NCBI GenBank assembly: GCA_030762895.1
Contig: CM061070.1
Location: 52,450,648-52,514,647, forward strand
DNA: 64,000 nucleotides
Reading direction: 5' to 3'
DNA from: Sophora flavescens
Taxonomy: Eukaryota; Streptophyta; Magnoliopsida; Fabales; Fabaceae
The notes beneath the pieces are model-generated. The model saw nothing but the letters and a program-made list of their open reading frames with translations, had not been told where the DNA came from and searched no databases. This document shows positions 46,040 through 59,142 of the stretch, in pieces. The position numbers and the translations under genes were made by a program. Each line of letters starts with the position of its first letter. The stretch's first letter is position 1.

Positions 46040-49000
46040 TTACTACCCCTCTTAAAAAAAATTTCGTCCTCGAAATTTCGTAGCTCAAAACTAAACAGGA
46101 TGTTGTAATCATACCTTAACTCTAAAATCTTGCTTTGTATCCTCATTGCTTCATTCCTTTCATCTATAACACTATAACAGGATCAATTCTTATGCTATTT
46201 TGTTTATCCTCGAGACTTTTCACTATCGCATTCTCTCCATTACCTTTGATATTTCCTCTTAGTCTATTACACTTCAAAGAACAAAATCAACGCTTAATCT
46301 CTTCATTTAACTTTCTCAATACAAATCCATTAGTAAAAACTTTCTCCAATATCTAACTTTCATAGATAACGTCAAAACCAACACTATCTTTACCATAACA
46401 TCGATTAACCTTCTACTCAAGAGATGCAATCATAATCTTAGTCCATTTAAGCTTAATCTACTCTTCTAGTCATATCAAATTCACACTTTTCAAATCTCCA
46501 ATCAAAACGTCGTAACATTCCTGAGTTGCACATGATAACCTTTGCGCCAAGAACCTAAGAAATTCAATCTTATCAAAATTGTATCTTACCACATCCCACC
46601 TAGTCCGTTCTCTTCTTAATTCCTCTCGGATCTTTTGCCTACTTCGATTTCATATCCTTCATTTGCCTCTCATTTTCAATTTGGTTCTCAAGCCCCGTTA
46701 GTATCCCTGATTCAAGAAATTTCCCATGCACATCTACCCTATTGTCCAAGGAAAATACACAACTCCTAACAATTCCTACATCTGAAGACATAGCTCTATC
46801 ACTTATACAAGGAAGTGCTTGTATCCTATCTGCCCTTATCTTATATATTTGCAGCCGAGAAAAGAGATTATAAAACAGAGTTTCTCTAAGGCCATAATCC
46901 CTAGGAGTTGCACCCAAAACAAAGCCAAGAAATCCAAGTGGACACTCCCTAATGGCAATCTTGGATTTAAAATATCTAGTTTTCACTATGGATCGTCAAT
47001 CACATTTTTACCAAAATAAGACCTCAAAGATTATAAACATTTCATCATAGCTTATCACACTCGAAAGACATAATCAAAATTTAATCACTTCTTGCCTCCA
47101 AATTTGTCTACTAGCAAAACTTCTTCAACACCTTATCCTCACAACGAACATCAAGTTCAACACTAACCCTTTTTTTTTTTTTACCCCATCATACATCAAC
47201 CTTCAACTCAAAGTATATCACTGTTGTCTTAGTTTCCTTTGAACATATTCCACCACTCCAAATTATATCATAATCATTCATTTCAATCTTAAAGAATACG
47301 ATTACATTTCTCCACGCAATTACAACCAAAAGGAATCACTTCGACTTGAATTATCCAAAATCATAATTCTTAAACTTTTCTAACAACTTAGTTTCACTCA
47401 AGAACTCCTCTTTACTAATTCCGTTCAGGTTAAGGAAAACAATCATATATATTGTTCCGTTAATCCTCAGACTCACGAAATCAACATTAACCACAAACTT
47501 TGATCACTACTCTAATTTCCTTTAATAATATATCTACCTCGATCACGATAAGATCCATTGTAATCATCTCACTCAATAATGTTGTACTTAAGGGTTCTCA
47601 TAATACCATTCACATGTATACACTAACGAAACTCCTATCAACTCTGGTTCGTCCTACCATAGAGATGATAAAAATTAGATACCACACTATCTCCCAACTA
47701 ACCTGCTAAAGATAGGTCACCTCATTCCTTATCCATCCCACGGAGGATGATCAGCTGGATTTAGTCTCAACTTAGCCTTCAACACTTAAAGTAAACATAA
47801 CCGACACACGTTGATAAACTTCCGTTTTTCATCTGAAACAATACTTGAAGATACTCCACGGAGTCTGAACAATCTTCTGATACATTATTCGGTTCACTAA
47901 CTCTGCTTGTGGATCTTAACTCGTAAGAAGATGTAAACTTCACCATTCGATCAACGATCACTTGAATTCAAACAAAACTCATGCAGGTCTTCAGAAAACT
48001 CATAACAAAGATTGTAGGAATGCCAACATCTCAACAAGGAAGGTCTCAATTGTACATCTTGATGTGGAGATATCCAACTGACGACTGATGAGATAAGTCA
48101 CACATCGACAACATTTGGAAAATACGTAGAATTAAGATGATCAATGACAACAAGTACGTTCGAACCGCAATAAGACAAGACCTTGATGATCATAAAAGAA
48201 TTTCTCAAGAAAAGAAAATTTTTCTTGATTTCACTTTCACATAAACATAGAAAAGAATTTCATTAATTGAAGGAAGTCGGAACATCTAGTATGGAAAAAG
48301 ATCATTCCATCAGGTTCGTGGATGTAAAAATGCATGATCAATACACATTTACAAACATGAATCTAATAAAGTTCATTCTTCCACAAGAATATTCCAACGG
48401 ATTCAAAGAATCAAGGGGTGAATAACTTCTAATCCAAAGAGGATTAATTCTTATTCTTGGTACAAGGAATTTACAAAATGATGACTTTCACCTCTACCAA
48501 AAATAGAAGTGACGAACTAAGTTTCACCAAGAAACTTCTGCTATCACGAAATTATCTGTGTTATAACTCAAGAAATAGTCATAACCACTTCTCTCCACAA
48601 AATTTGAAAGTATCCAGACCAATCGATTCCTTTAAACCAATTCACTCAAATGTCTAATACATCGAGGATCATTTAGAAGTGTGAGTACGACTTCTCACAA
48701 ACAAAGAAATGAATAACTGGAAATTTATGAATCGGCATAACTAATTCATAAGTCCTGACAGACTGAAAATTAAAATCAGAAAATATGTCTGACACATACC
48801 AACTTCACCGTTGTGATTATCTAATACAATCACAGGATTTGAGAAATAATTGTCAACTGACAAACACAAGAGAATCAAAGGGGTACAATGAAGAATTCCT
48901 CAATCACGAGACACTCACCCAAGATCGAAAATCCACTCGATTCATCTTGGTTCCAACCAACATACACATCTTTCTAGCCAAGCTTAGTATGACCACCTTG

Positions 49001-49673
49001 AATTGGGTACAATCCTGAACAACTTATTCAATCGATCAAACATGCAAAGAGTTGATCTTTGAGTAGATGACAACTCCTCACAATAGATTTACCAAATCAC
49101 TGCGCAAGTCAGAAAATACTTGTTCATAATTCGTCATTTTACCTAGCTGTCCGAAATCTAGACGGTGACACGAGCCTCCACACAGCATTGATGCTTCACA
49201 AGGAAAACACTCGGTCTAACAAACGATTCAGACCACCGATCTTTCAGTTGAATCGAGTCGTCCAACTCGTTTCAACTTTGTAGGCAACATCCTACACAAA
49301 GGAACAGAGATCTGACCGCATCCAGAAACTAGATCAATCAAAAATCAATGTCCTTTGCTAACCATAAACCTAGAATATTTCCAGGGAACACTCCCGGAAA
49401 AATCCTTTTACACAAGCATCTTGTTTCGAATGTCTGACACGATTCGCAAGAATAATCAAATGTCATAACCGAACCCAAGTAACATTCAAGATCTAAGGTC
49501 TCCCAGGACATAAAGCCCTTGGAAAACCATCAAGAAACATATACTTGTGCGTCAACACACATTGCTTCAACAAGAAACAATTCAAACAAGAGCCAACCAG
49601 AGATCACACAACAAAACTTAACAGACCTATTCCCCAAAGATCCCGAAAGACTCGACCAGCTCTGATACCACCT
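46040..49673 (-). other. Internal region of the LARD-like element, no large frames
   Basis: The 3634 bases are bounded by the polypurine end (46040-46060; minus GAGGGGTAGTAA) and the primer site (49653-49671). The longest minus-strand frame is 115 residues (46639-46986) and shows no recognised domain. The sequence is dense with stops on the sense strand. It may be heavily decayed chromovirus pol or an unrelated spacer retained for packaging. Confidence 0.75.
49653..49671 (-). other. Primer binding site of the LARD-like element, initiator tRNA-Met type
   Basis: On the minus strand it reads GGTGGTATCAGAGCTGGTC, a perfect 11-base match to the initiator tRNA-Met complement (TGGTATCAGAG), three bases inside the LTR at 49674. 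Confidence 0.9.
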
Positions 49674-52600
49674 TGTAACGCCCCCTCCCTTGGGGCATTA
49701 CTTACGTAACACATGCGGAATTTAAATTAAAAGATAAGTTGCTGGTGCTTTCGGAAAATAATTTATATAAGTATATAAGTGTCTGAAATTGGGTATGAAA
49801 ATTTTGTCACGACTCCTAAGCCTTGATTGGCACACAATCTTACTATCATAGTATGGCAAGCCTATTTGATTTAAAGAATATACTTGAATAAAAGCTAGTA
49901 TTTTACGAAAATTTCGATAGAGTCTCCTCTGTAATTCGGACATCCCAGATAAAATAACACCTGTTAAAATAATTACATTTTCACTTCAGAATTCCAGTTA
50001 CACCAAATTCAACCAGGCATCAATACATAAGAATAATAGTTATAGCCATAAGCTTTACAAGACCAAAAGAAATAGCTTAGATTTTCATTCAAAAGATATG
50101 CTCTCCGAGCTATAGACATTCCATTTAAAAATAAAGGCTCTCTGAGCCAAACTCATACATACTATCCAAAATAATCTAAGTCTCAACCCTAAGCTGATCG
50201 TTCTAAAAATTATTCCTCAAGTAATACCTCATCAAGCAACGAGATCTAAGTCTCTGAGTGACTTAGAAAGACTCCTCTGCACATCTGTACTAAAATACCC
50301 AGGGTACAATAGCAAACCAGAAGAAACCTGATATGTTTGTAAGGGTGAGATACCGACAAATGGATATATCACACAACAACCATATACATGATACATGCAA
50401 CACGAAATCAGATCAACAGTTAAAGCATGCATAATCATCATAATATAACAGTGTTATATCAAGGGGTCCTCAAGCCCGTACAATCAGTTTTCGAAAATGT
50501 GCATGACACTTCAATATCAGGCTCTATCCTAATCTCATGAGATCACAACACCATGTTATCACTAGAGAAGATAGAGTTGGTCAAGCTCTGCCCACCGGGC
50601 TGTTGCCACCGCATCCTGATGCACCAGGCCTCTTGGTCAGACAACGCCACATGCCCTTAACGAAACAGCTAGCAATGTGACTGACTCTCAGATACCCCAT
50701 GGGTATCCTCAATAAGCAAAAGCACGTCTGCCAGGGGAAATGCATATGAATAAAAACTTTCCTTTTAAGGTTTTTCTTTGTGTAAATATTTCACTGTCAA
50801 AGCTCAAAGCTAATGACTTAACATTATTTCCCCATCACTTGAAAACTTAGAAACATAGGACACACAGTCCGAATGCTCAATCACAACACTTAGACCGTGG
50901 CCGCAGTCAAGGTTTGTGGTAATGAAAATCAATATACTTTTAGTCATGTTTTACTTATCATGCTAAGGACAATAGCCCACAACAACGGAAATCAGAACGA
51001 ACTGTCCTCGATTCCGCGAATTGGACTTGAAGTCCATAACATTACGAATAGGACTTTACGGTCCCGAATTAACACTGATCCAAGATCACGTGCAAAGCAT
51101 GGAAAACTAGAGGCGACGTCTCACGTCTAGATTCCTATTCTTTTAGTACTTATCTTTCATTTGACGAAAACAATTTTTGAAATCGAAAGCCTCGATAACC
51201 TATGCTGGCTATCGGAAAGTTTCTAAAATATTTAGGAAAAACCTTTTCTTTTGAAAATCCTTTATAAAACGTTTTTGAAACACTTTTAACTTTGAAAATC
51301 CCCAATAGGATATTGTAAAATATTTTCGAAAGTTTTCACTTAAAACACATAGTTCGAAAAGGGTTTTTCTATTGTATTCTAGAAATCACTAAAACTATAT
51401 TGTCACATAAGACAAGTACTTTTAAACATTCAAGCTTTTTGGAAAAGAACACCCATCCTTTCATCTTCAAAGCTTATTAAGGTTTTTAATCCTTATTAAT
51501 GATTGAAGCACGAGACACACGTCCCGGCTTAGCAAACTTCAAACAACAACAGCAGTATGTACACATATATGTATTCACAGTTCAATGCCAATATCACAGT
51601 TCATCACGATTTATACATCTCAACATATATAACGATACAGTTCAACTTCATATAATAGCATAACATTTCGAGATAATCCAAGTAACTCAATAACAGTCAA
51701 GTAAACAATTAATCAAATACACACATGCATACAGTTATTGAATATCCCTAGGCAAACTCCCCCTTACCTTTGAAGACAAGTAAAGGATCCTCGTCCTAAG
51801 GCTCACGTTAGCTCATATCTACTCCATCAAGCAAGAATAGCCGTGTCCAATCGTCTCAGAGAGTAAATCCAATAACGCGCAACAACAAAATCAGGAAATC
51901 AATTACACATAATCAACCACACATTCTAACTTGATCTAAATACTTAATCTAATTACCAAACAAGGTTATTTTTAAAGAAAATCATGTTTGAAGCTCACGC
52001 TTCCTAATACCCTTTTAGGAAACTTTGTTTTGATTACAAGATCTTGAAAAAGAACTTTGGAAATCATCCATTTAGAGTCCTAATTACAATAAATCATAAT
52101 TAATTTCACAAAAACATACCCAATTCAAATAAAATTAAATTGGGGGTTTAGGGTTCCTTATTAAATTTTAGGGAAAACTCAATAATGAAATTGGTTTAGG
52201 GAAACACAAACTCACAGTCCCAATCTCATAAAACAACTTTAAATTTCAAGATTAAAATCTGAAATCAAAGGGTTAGGGTTAGGGTTTCAAAAATCCATTG
52301 GGGGGTTTACAAAAGAGAAGAGGTTAGAGGTAAAACTCTTACCCAAGATGAAAAGCAAAAGAACGTGGTGGCTGCCTTGCTGACCGGCGAGACGGCAGCG
52401 GCTGAGGACGGCGGCAGATCGAGGTTCTACAACAACCATGGACAAAAGAGATGAAAGAAAACATAAAAGAAGGAGATTCAACACTTAAGGGTGGTAGAAC
52501 CACCATGAACGGCGGTTAAGGGAGCTTACCGCGGCGAAGCTCGCGGCAGTTTCGAAGCAGAACAATGACGGCACCGTTTCGCTGTTCCGGCGATGTGTAC

Positions 52601-53311
52601 AGGGACGCGACCGTCTCCTCTTCGCGCGACACCGAGCGGTGGCCACGGCTGTCCAAGGGTGCGCGTCTGGTTGTTGAGAGGAGAAGGAAGAAGATGGTGT
52701 GAGGAGGAAGAAGAAGAAAAGAGAAGAAAGGAAGAAAGAAAGAAGAAAAGAGAAAGAAACAGAGAAAGAAAAGAGAAACAATGAGAGAACGTCGAGAAAG
52801 AGAGAGAGAAAAGTGAGAAAGTTTAGTTTTTAAACTAATTATTTAGTAATAGGTACAAAATGAGTGATAAATATTAGGCCTAAAATAAACATGTTTTTAC
52901 ATTTTAGAATCTAAAAATAAAGATTGATAAAGATAAAATTTCGAAATTCAAATTAGAGTAAAGATTAATAATTGAACTGATCAACTAAGAAAATACTCAG
53001 TCCAAAATTTAATCTCCGATAATTGTCAAACCAAAATATTTTTAACTTTAAAATTAAATAGGATAAGAATATGAAAATGTTTTTCTCTTAATCATATTAT
53101 TTAAAATATTTTTCTGTACTGGTATAGTAGTGACAATAACGTAAATTATTGTCTATTAAACGTGCATTCACTGAAATAAGTCAGTGCTAACGCACCTAAT
53201 AAAATAATTTGAAGAGAGTAATTTAGTTACTCAAACTAAACCACCTAACATATTAAACATAAACATTCAAATAAAATAATTAATCCTAGGTGTAAAAACT
53301 AGGGTGTTACA
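49674..53311 (-). repeat. 5' LTR (right) of the LARD-like element
   Basis: This 3638-bp partner of 42419-46039 ends GGGTGTTACA at 53311, next to the CCATC duplication at 53312-53316. Most differences are single bases. Small indels include extra bases near 51505-51530 and in the purine repeat near 52750. Confidence 0.93.
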
Positions 53312-53316
53312 CCATC
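53312..53316. repeat. Right target duplication (CCATC) of the LARD-like element
   Basis: Identical to 42414-42418. The outer LTR sequence resumes after it. Confidence 0.95.
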
Positions 53317-54631
53317 TCAAACTCTAGCTGAGTGTGATGGAGAAACAGTGATGTCGTCATCTTCACCCAATGTAAAATAGAACAGCAAACCAGAAAATAA
53401 AGAAATGAGGTGAGATCCCTATTCATCTCACACATAACGCAGATATGTAGTGGTACCACACACATGTACGTACAACTAACAGCATACAGTTATATCATCA
53501 ATCATAACAGAAATAATATTGTTTCACAACAACATAATCACGAGGCAACGTTTTTCCTTGATTGGAGACATCTAAGACTCGAGGAATGACCTTTGATTCC
53601 CTATACCATGGTTTTAACAAACAGTCAGAGAGAATGGTTCGGAGGATTGTTCCGGATTACACCAACCTTGGGTAATAAAATGCGTCATCAGTCAACAACG
53701 TGCACATAGGCTTTTTCGGGAACATCCTACACTACTAGAAAACACGTAGTGTCTAGTCGAGTATGTTGGTGTATTGCAAGATCACCATGCCAAATAGGAG
53801 CAACCGACTGGGTCTATATGAGTATTTCATACCCCGATACCCCCGAGCATCAACCAGATCGTCACTATGGAATTCGCATCCCCATTAAAGTGTTAGCTCA
53901 ATCTCCTAGGCACAACGGCCTTATAGAACATAGTTTCACTATGTGTTTAGGCAAACTTTGCCGGAAATGCGTTATTCTCGCCCATCCACCAGATGACATT
54001 TTGGTTCCATCGGGATCCTTTCAACGTGTTTTATCAGATGCTAGATGTTCTTAAGTCCGAATCACCGGTACTTAACATCAAGCTAACGTTCTCAAGCAAC
54101 CTTTCATCTTTGTGCAAAGATTTCTTACAGTACTTGATTAAAAATCCTAGCACATTATGGGATTGGAACACAAGTCCAATTATTTATTTCTCTGTACTTT
54201 TCTAATTGAGCCTTTTTCTTGGCTTCCAAGAAAACAAATAATTCTGAGTCCATTAAATTTTATGGAATATGGATAATGAATTATCCATACTTTATGACAT
54301 AAGGTCGTGTTCCACCCCACGTCATAAATTATTACGTTCGTCTTTTCACTAAGTCGTTCTTGACTTAGGTTTTTGCATTTTACCTTAAAATCTCGTGTTT
54401 GAAGACTAAAATCCTTTTGGCTTAAAACCAAAATCTTTAGATAAAATAAAATCATTTTTCAAGAATAATTTCCATCAAAGATACATAGGTATCATTTTCT
54501 CGAAAACATTTTCTAAAAAATCCTTAAAAACACATAACGACGGTTTCACCGCTTTTGACTAAATTTAGGCCCAAAAGCCATACTTTTGTAAACATGTTTC
54601 TTCATCTCAAATATATTACTTTACTAGGTTT
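53317..54631 (-). repeat. Outer Tekay-like LTR, second part
   Basis: It continues the LTR begun at 41945. Its early part keeps the order seen in the LARD LTR (AGCAAACCAGAA, then a GTGAGAT phrase, then ACAC-rich sequence), so the two LTR families are distantly related. The + strand frame 53749-54054 has no recognised domain. It is cut at 54632 by the Helitron-like element. Confidence 0.5.
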
Positions 54632-55900
54632 TCTATTATATATATAAAGTTAAATGTCCTCAAGGAGAATTCTCTTCTCTGGACAATGACACGTCGTCAT
54701 CAAGCCTTATGTGTCAACACAAGAGAGACTCAAGGGATACTCATTAATGCACGTTATAATTCTGACTTTGTTTGGATACCAACAATTTTTTTAGTATCTG
54801 GTATCATACATATATTCATAAATTCATATATTTTGAATGTCTGAATATATTTCTCTTTAATGCACGAGTAAATGCCTGCAACATAAAAAGGAAACCTAGG
54901 ATTTAAGACAAACTAATATGGTAACAACAATAAAATGATATAATTTGATCCAGACAAATAATTATTGCAGCTTTAAAAACCAATTTCCTCTCTAAGCATC
55001 CTGAATGAAGTAAAATCAGATAACCTATTCCAGCCATCCGTCTATTGTTGCATTTTATAAATAAAAAAATTAATATTATTTGATTTTTTCAAAAAAAAAT
55101 CTGAACTCAAATAACAGTAACTTCCCATCTGATAGACATAGCATTCAAATTCGAAAGCATTCAAATTAGAGTATTATTAGCAATCATTGAAGGCAAATTA
55201 ATGGCACTAAATATTCGAATCAATCAAGGTTGAGGAATGATCTGATGCTAATTTGGTATTTATAGAAACTTTTGAAAGCCTCTACTCTCAATTTGTGCTA
55301 AAGAATGGGGGAATTGTTGCCCAGATTTTAATTCAAAATATTTATTTATTCTTTAAATTTTCAAATAAATCATGGATATGCTCTCCCACCCGGACACACA
55401 GTTGCTGATGGCATTATCACCAACGTAGCACAACCTTCCTCATATGGATGGAATTTCTATTTTGATTATCCCTAGATATGTTCTATGGATCCTATAGTTC
55501 TAATACGGAATCACCGTTCTCAGAATAAACCCTGGTTGTTTAATTTGCCGTCAATGCACATCTTGACAAAGAATCCTCTGTTTTCTTGATATTCTGTGGT
55601 AAGCTCTCATTTTTGAATATTTCTTATCCTTATTCTCCCAATTATTCATTCTAATTTTTCATTTTTCACGATGTCGGGTTTGGCATCCCAGAGGCTCTGC
55701 CCTTTTACTGTGCTCAAATTTGTAATGATGGATTCAAAGAGCCACCCTAGACCGTGCTATTATTGTCGATGGTAATTTCTTTTATCCACCCTTTTTTCAT
55801 ATTATGTCTCTATATTTTTTTTAGAAAAAATAAATTTAGGGATTTAATTTGCAAATTTTAGGGATTATTACTTTTAAAAGTTCCATATGTGCTGATTCAT

Positions 55901-55986
55901 GTTACAATTGAAGCTTGTGAGAATATGTTAAGTGGAAAAGTATGAGGCCTGGAGATATTGTTACAACTTCAAATGGAAAAAGTTCT
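55901..55986 (+). pseudogene. Leucine aminopeptidase (M17) exon fragment captured by the Helitron-like element
   Basis: Two adjoining frames read VTIEACENMLSGK and, one base out of phase, MRPGDIVTTSNGK. Together they match the conserved stretch of plant M17 leucine aminopeptidases (ACENM-SG--MRPGDIVT-SNGK), just before the metal-binding NTDAEGR motif, which is absent. The frame is broken by a one-base deletion at about 55940, and a stop follows at 55987. Sequence on both sides is not recognised. It is a gene fragment, not a gene. Fragment capture is a known habit of Helitrons. Confidence 0.72.
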
Positions 55987-57375
55987 TGATTTGTTAAAGA
56001 ACTTGAAGTTTTAAAAATATAACATTACATATTTATTGATTCTTCAATTGCCAACAAGATAGTGTGTTTGACCAACAAAAATGATGCATAAAGGATGTTC
56101 TGTTATTGAATTCAAGGATGTATAAGAGGTATGTTGCATGTGTTTATTTTCTTTCTCTCCATCCACATTTATTCTTCCTTCATGATTATCTTTTTTTTTT
56201 TTCAATTTCTTTTTCACAGTTCTTTTGATGAAGATTTTGTTTAATACCATTGGAACTAAGATGGATTTCTTAGATGATAAAATAAAACATAACACAACTA
56301 GGTAAGAAATTGGTCTATTATTATTATTTTTCATTTCATTGTTCTTACAAACTGCATGTTAGTTTGTGAATGAGATTCTTCAACATGGTGAGAATATCTT
56401 GCAAGCATTTTTTAACTGGGTGATAGATTTTTTCTAAATAAAGGCTATGAACTCTCAACTCATATTTTGCAACTTTGCATCATTCAACTTAATTGTTAGC
56501 TATAGCTTTCAATTTATTCTTTCATGAAATGGTATTTTTGCCCCCATGAATTCAAGTGTGGTGCTATGTAAAATTGACAAGCATGTGTTGAATTCCAGTT
56601 TGCTTTGGAAAGATCTTGATGATAGGATGCAGCAGCTAATGAAAACTATATGAGAATTATAAATGGGTAATTATTCTAAGTATGCCCAACTGTTCTAAAG
56701 TATCTAAATATTAGCCAACCGTTCCAATATGCCACAATTTCTGAGGATATTAGATTAATTATAGCTTATCATAGTGAATATGTATAGCGAAGCTGCTATT
56801 TATCTAGTTTACCTACCATTGGTTTTGCAACAATATTTCATGATGCTATTGGGCAAGTTGCAGTGATATGAAGAGGCGAATCCAAGACGATGATCGCATC
56901 TCAAAACCATGATGGAAAACAAAATCATCATTAACTTGTAACATTTAGAAATAATGGTTTAGGGTTAAGTCGGTGGCGTTTATCATTTGAGTATAATTTG
57001 CTTATTTTATAAAAAAAAAAGATTATTTGCTTATGGGAAATACTTTTTAGTGCGAAAGAGAATTCGTTAAACACGTGTTAATTCAACTTACCCCCCTTAA
57101 ATAATTGCATTATTATTTATTAATTTGCATGCTTTCAAATGTTGTCATTTTCTCAATTGTGATTGGCTAACGAAAAAAATAAAGCTTGACTTTTGCTACA
57201 GTGTTGTAAAAAATAAGGTAAAGATGCTAACAACTTTCTTCCCTACAAGCTAACCTTAAAGATCACAATAGAGAAGTGTAATACCAAGGTAGTGGGAAAA
57301 GAAATGATTAATGCTAATTTTAAAGAAAATTTTAAAATGCAAAATATTTGAAATGCAATCATTGCTTTAAAAAAT

Positions 57376-57402
57376 ACATATATATATATATATATATATA
57401 TG
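57376..57402. repeat. (AT)n microsatellite
   Basis: A run of about a dozen TA/AT dinucleotides inside the Helitron-like element. Confidence 0.9.
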
Positions 57403-57669
57403 TTCAGAAAAATATGTTGTATTAGGAAGGTTAGTGCTAATTTATAATGAGTTTAATTTGTATGACTGTCACTGTAAACATTTTTACACCGACAACCAAT
57501 CAGAAATCATAAAATTGATGACTTTTAAGGTGGTTAGTATATCAGTCAAGCATTTATAATGGTATATCAATTAAATCCATTTATAATTTGTTTTTTTTTA
57601 AATAACTATAAAATTTAATGTTGAGATAAGTAGAATAATAAAGTATTGAGATAAATGTAAAAATGTATA

Positions 57670-58880
57670 AAAACAATATGATAGATAAATATATTTTCTA
57701 AAAATGGTTGACTTGCACCGGATAAGAGAATAAATAAATGAAATAATTTTAAAGATATAAGAGAGATTAATAATATGATAGATACATATATTTTATAAAA
57801 ATAATTAACTTGAACGGGAAATCATTAAAAAAACAACAAATGGATTTTTAAGAGAGAATAAAAATAATAATATGATGGATAAATATATTTTATAAATTTG
57901 GTTAACTTGCATGGGAAAGATGAGAAATAAAACAAATGGATTTTCAAGAGAGAAAAAATAATAATGTAGAAGCTATATATATTTTCTAAAAATTGTTAAC
58001 TTGCACAGGGAACAGGGGAAGTAAATCAAATACATTTTCAAGACAGAATAAAACAAATAATATGATAGATAAATATATTTACTAAAAATGGTTAACTTTC
58101 ATAGGAAAAGAGGATAAATAAAACAAATAGACATTCAAGAGAGAAGAAAAAAAATATTATAGGTAAATATATATTTCTAAAAATGGTAAAAAAATTTAAT
58201 TTTTAAAAATGGTTAACTTGCAAAAAATAAATCAAATACCTTTTCAAGAGAATATAAAAAAATACAGTAGATAAGTGTATTTTCCGAAAATGGTTAACTT
58301 GCACCAGAAAAGAGGATAAATTAATCAAATAGATTTTTAAAGGAAGAAAAAATAATATAAAAGATAAATATATTTTCTAAAAAAATAGTTAACTTGCACA
58401 AGGCAAAGTGAGAAATAAATCAAATACATTTTCAAGAGAGAATAAAAATAATTTGATAGATAAATATATTTTCTAAATAAATTTTCAAGAGAGAAGAAGA
58501 AAAAAAAAAGATAAATAAATATATTTTCTAAAATGCTTAACTTGCATGGGAAAATGAGAGAAATAAATCCAATAGAATTTGCAGAGAAAATAATAATTAT
58601 ATAATAGATAAATATAGTTTTTTTTTAAATTGATAACTTGCACGAGAAATGAGGAGCAATAAATCTAATATATTTTCAAGTTAAAAGAAAAAATATGGTA
58701 GACATATTTTTTCAAAAAATAAAATGATACATAAATATATTTTCTAAAAATTGTTAACTTGCACTAAAAAAAGGGGTGAAATAAATCAAATAGATTTCGA
58801 ATAAAGAAGAAAAAATATGATAGATAAATATATTATTAAAAAATGGTTAACTTTCAAGTGAAAATAGTGGGAAAAAACAA
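57670..58880 (+). repeat. Degenerate 95-100-bp minisatellite in the Helitron-like element
   Basis: About 13 units are marked by GATAGATAAATATATTTTCT, then TGGTTAACTTGCAC, then a purine-rich GAGAAATAAATCAAATA and TTTTCAAGAGAGAA part. Starts lie near 57680, 57779, 57874, 57974, 58063, 58160, 58266, 58360, 58455, 58511, 58600, 58730 and 58818. The units are diverged from one another, with no long frame. Confidence 0.88.
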
Positions 58881-59112
58881 ATAAATATCTAGGAGAAAAG
58901 GGTTATAAATGAAATAGATTACAAAAAAAGCCTTATAATTAAACTTATGAAGAATTATATTTTATATTTTGCATGACAACATTTTCAATTTCTGCATAAT
59001 TAACCTTATAAATCAATAATTTTTTGTATATAATTCCCCACAAATTTTTAAACTAAAAATGTGGAATCAACAATTATATATTTTTCGATGAAATCCTAAA
59101 AGTTAGCATACT

Positions 59113-59142
59113 CCCCGTGCATAGCACGAGTACATACACTAG
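59113..59142 (+). other. Helitron 3' terminus: hairpin plus CTAG
   Basis: CGTGC pairs with GCACG around an ATA loop, followed by AGTACATACACTAG. The element ends at CTAG (59139-59142), and the next base is T. Confidence 0.7.

Larger units (their letters stand above)
42419..53311 (-). mobile_element. LARD-like LTR retrotransposon with 3.6-kb LTRs
   Basis: This is a complete element of 10.9 kb. LTRs of 3621 bp (42419-46039) and 3638 bp (49674-53311) start TGTAACGCCCCC and end GGGTGTTACA, with perfect 5-bp duplications CCATC. The primer site (right) and polypurine end (left) place it on the minus strand. The 3.6-kb internal region holds no large frame and no visible gag, protease, RT or integrase, so it fits the large retrotransposon derivative class. 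The phrase TCGAGGACGAAATTTTTTTT before the polypurine tract (on minus) is typical of the pol end of Tekay-type chromoviruses, which suggests the parent lineage. The LTRs differ by only about one to two per hundred by eye, so the insertion is fairly recent. Confidence 0.93.
54632..59142 (+). mobile_element. Helitron-like element, non-autonomous
   Basis: The 5' end TCTATTATATATATAAAGTT resembles plant Helitron starts (TC followed by an AT-rich TATAAAGTT-type stretch). The 3' end is a hairpin (CGTGC-ATA-GCACG, 59116-59128) followed 10 bases later by CTAG and then T, the classic Helitron terminus. No helicase or Rep frame is present. The body carries a leucine aminopeptidase-like fragment, an (AT) run and a large degenerate tandem array. 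There is no target duplication, as expected. The base before the 5' TC is T rather than the usual A. Confidence 0.68.

Noticed and set aside
53730..53742. CACTACTAGAAAA, which resembles a CACTA transposon terminus
   Set aside because: No partner TTTTCTAGTAGTG end, no subterminal repeats and no target duplication were found, and it sits inside the outer LTR-like sequence.
53749..54054. 101-residue + strand frame in the outer LTR
   Set aside because: No recognised domain, no promoter or partner exons, and it is inside repetitive LTR-like sequence.
56044..56334. 96-residue minus-strand frame in the Helitron-like element
   Set aside because: K/N-rich by AT composition, no domain and no link to the nearby aminopeptidase fragment.
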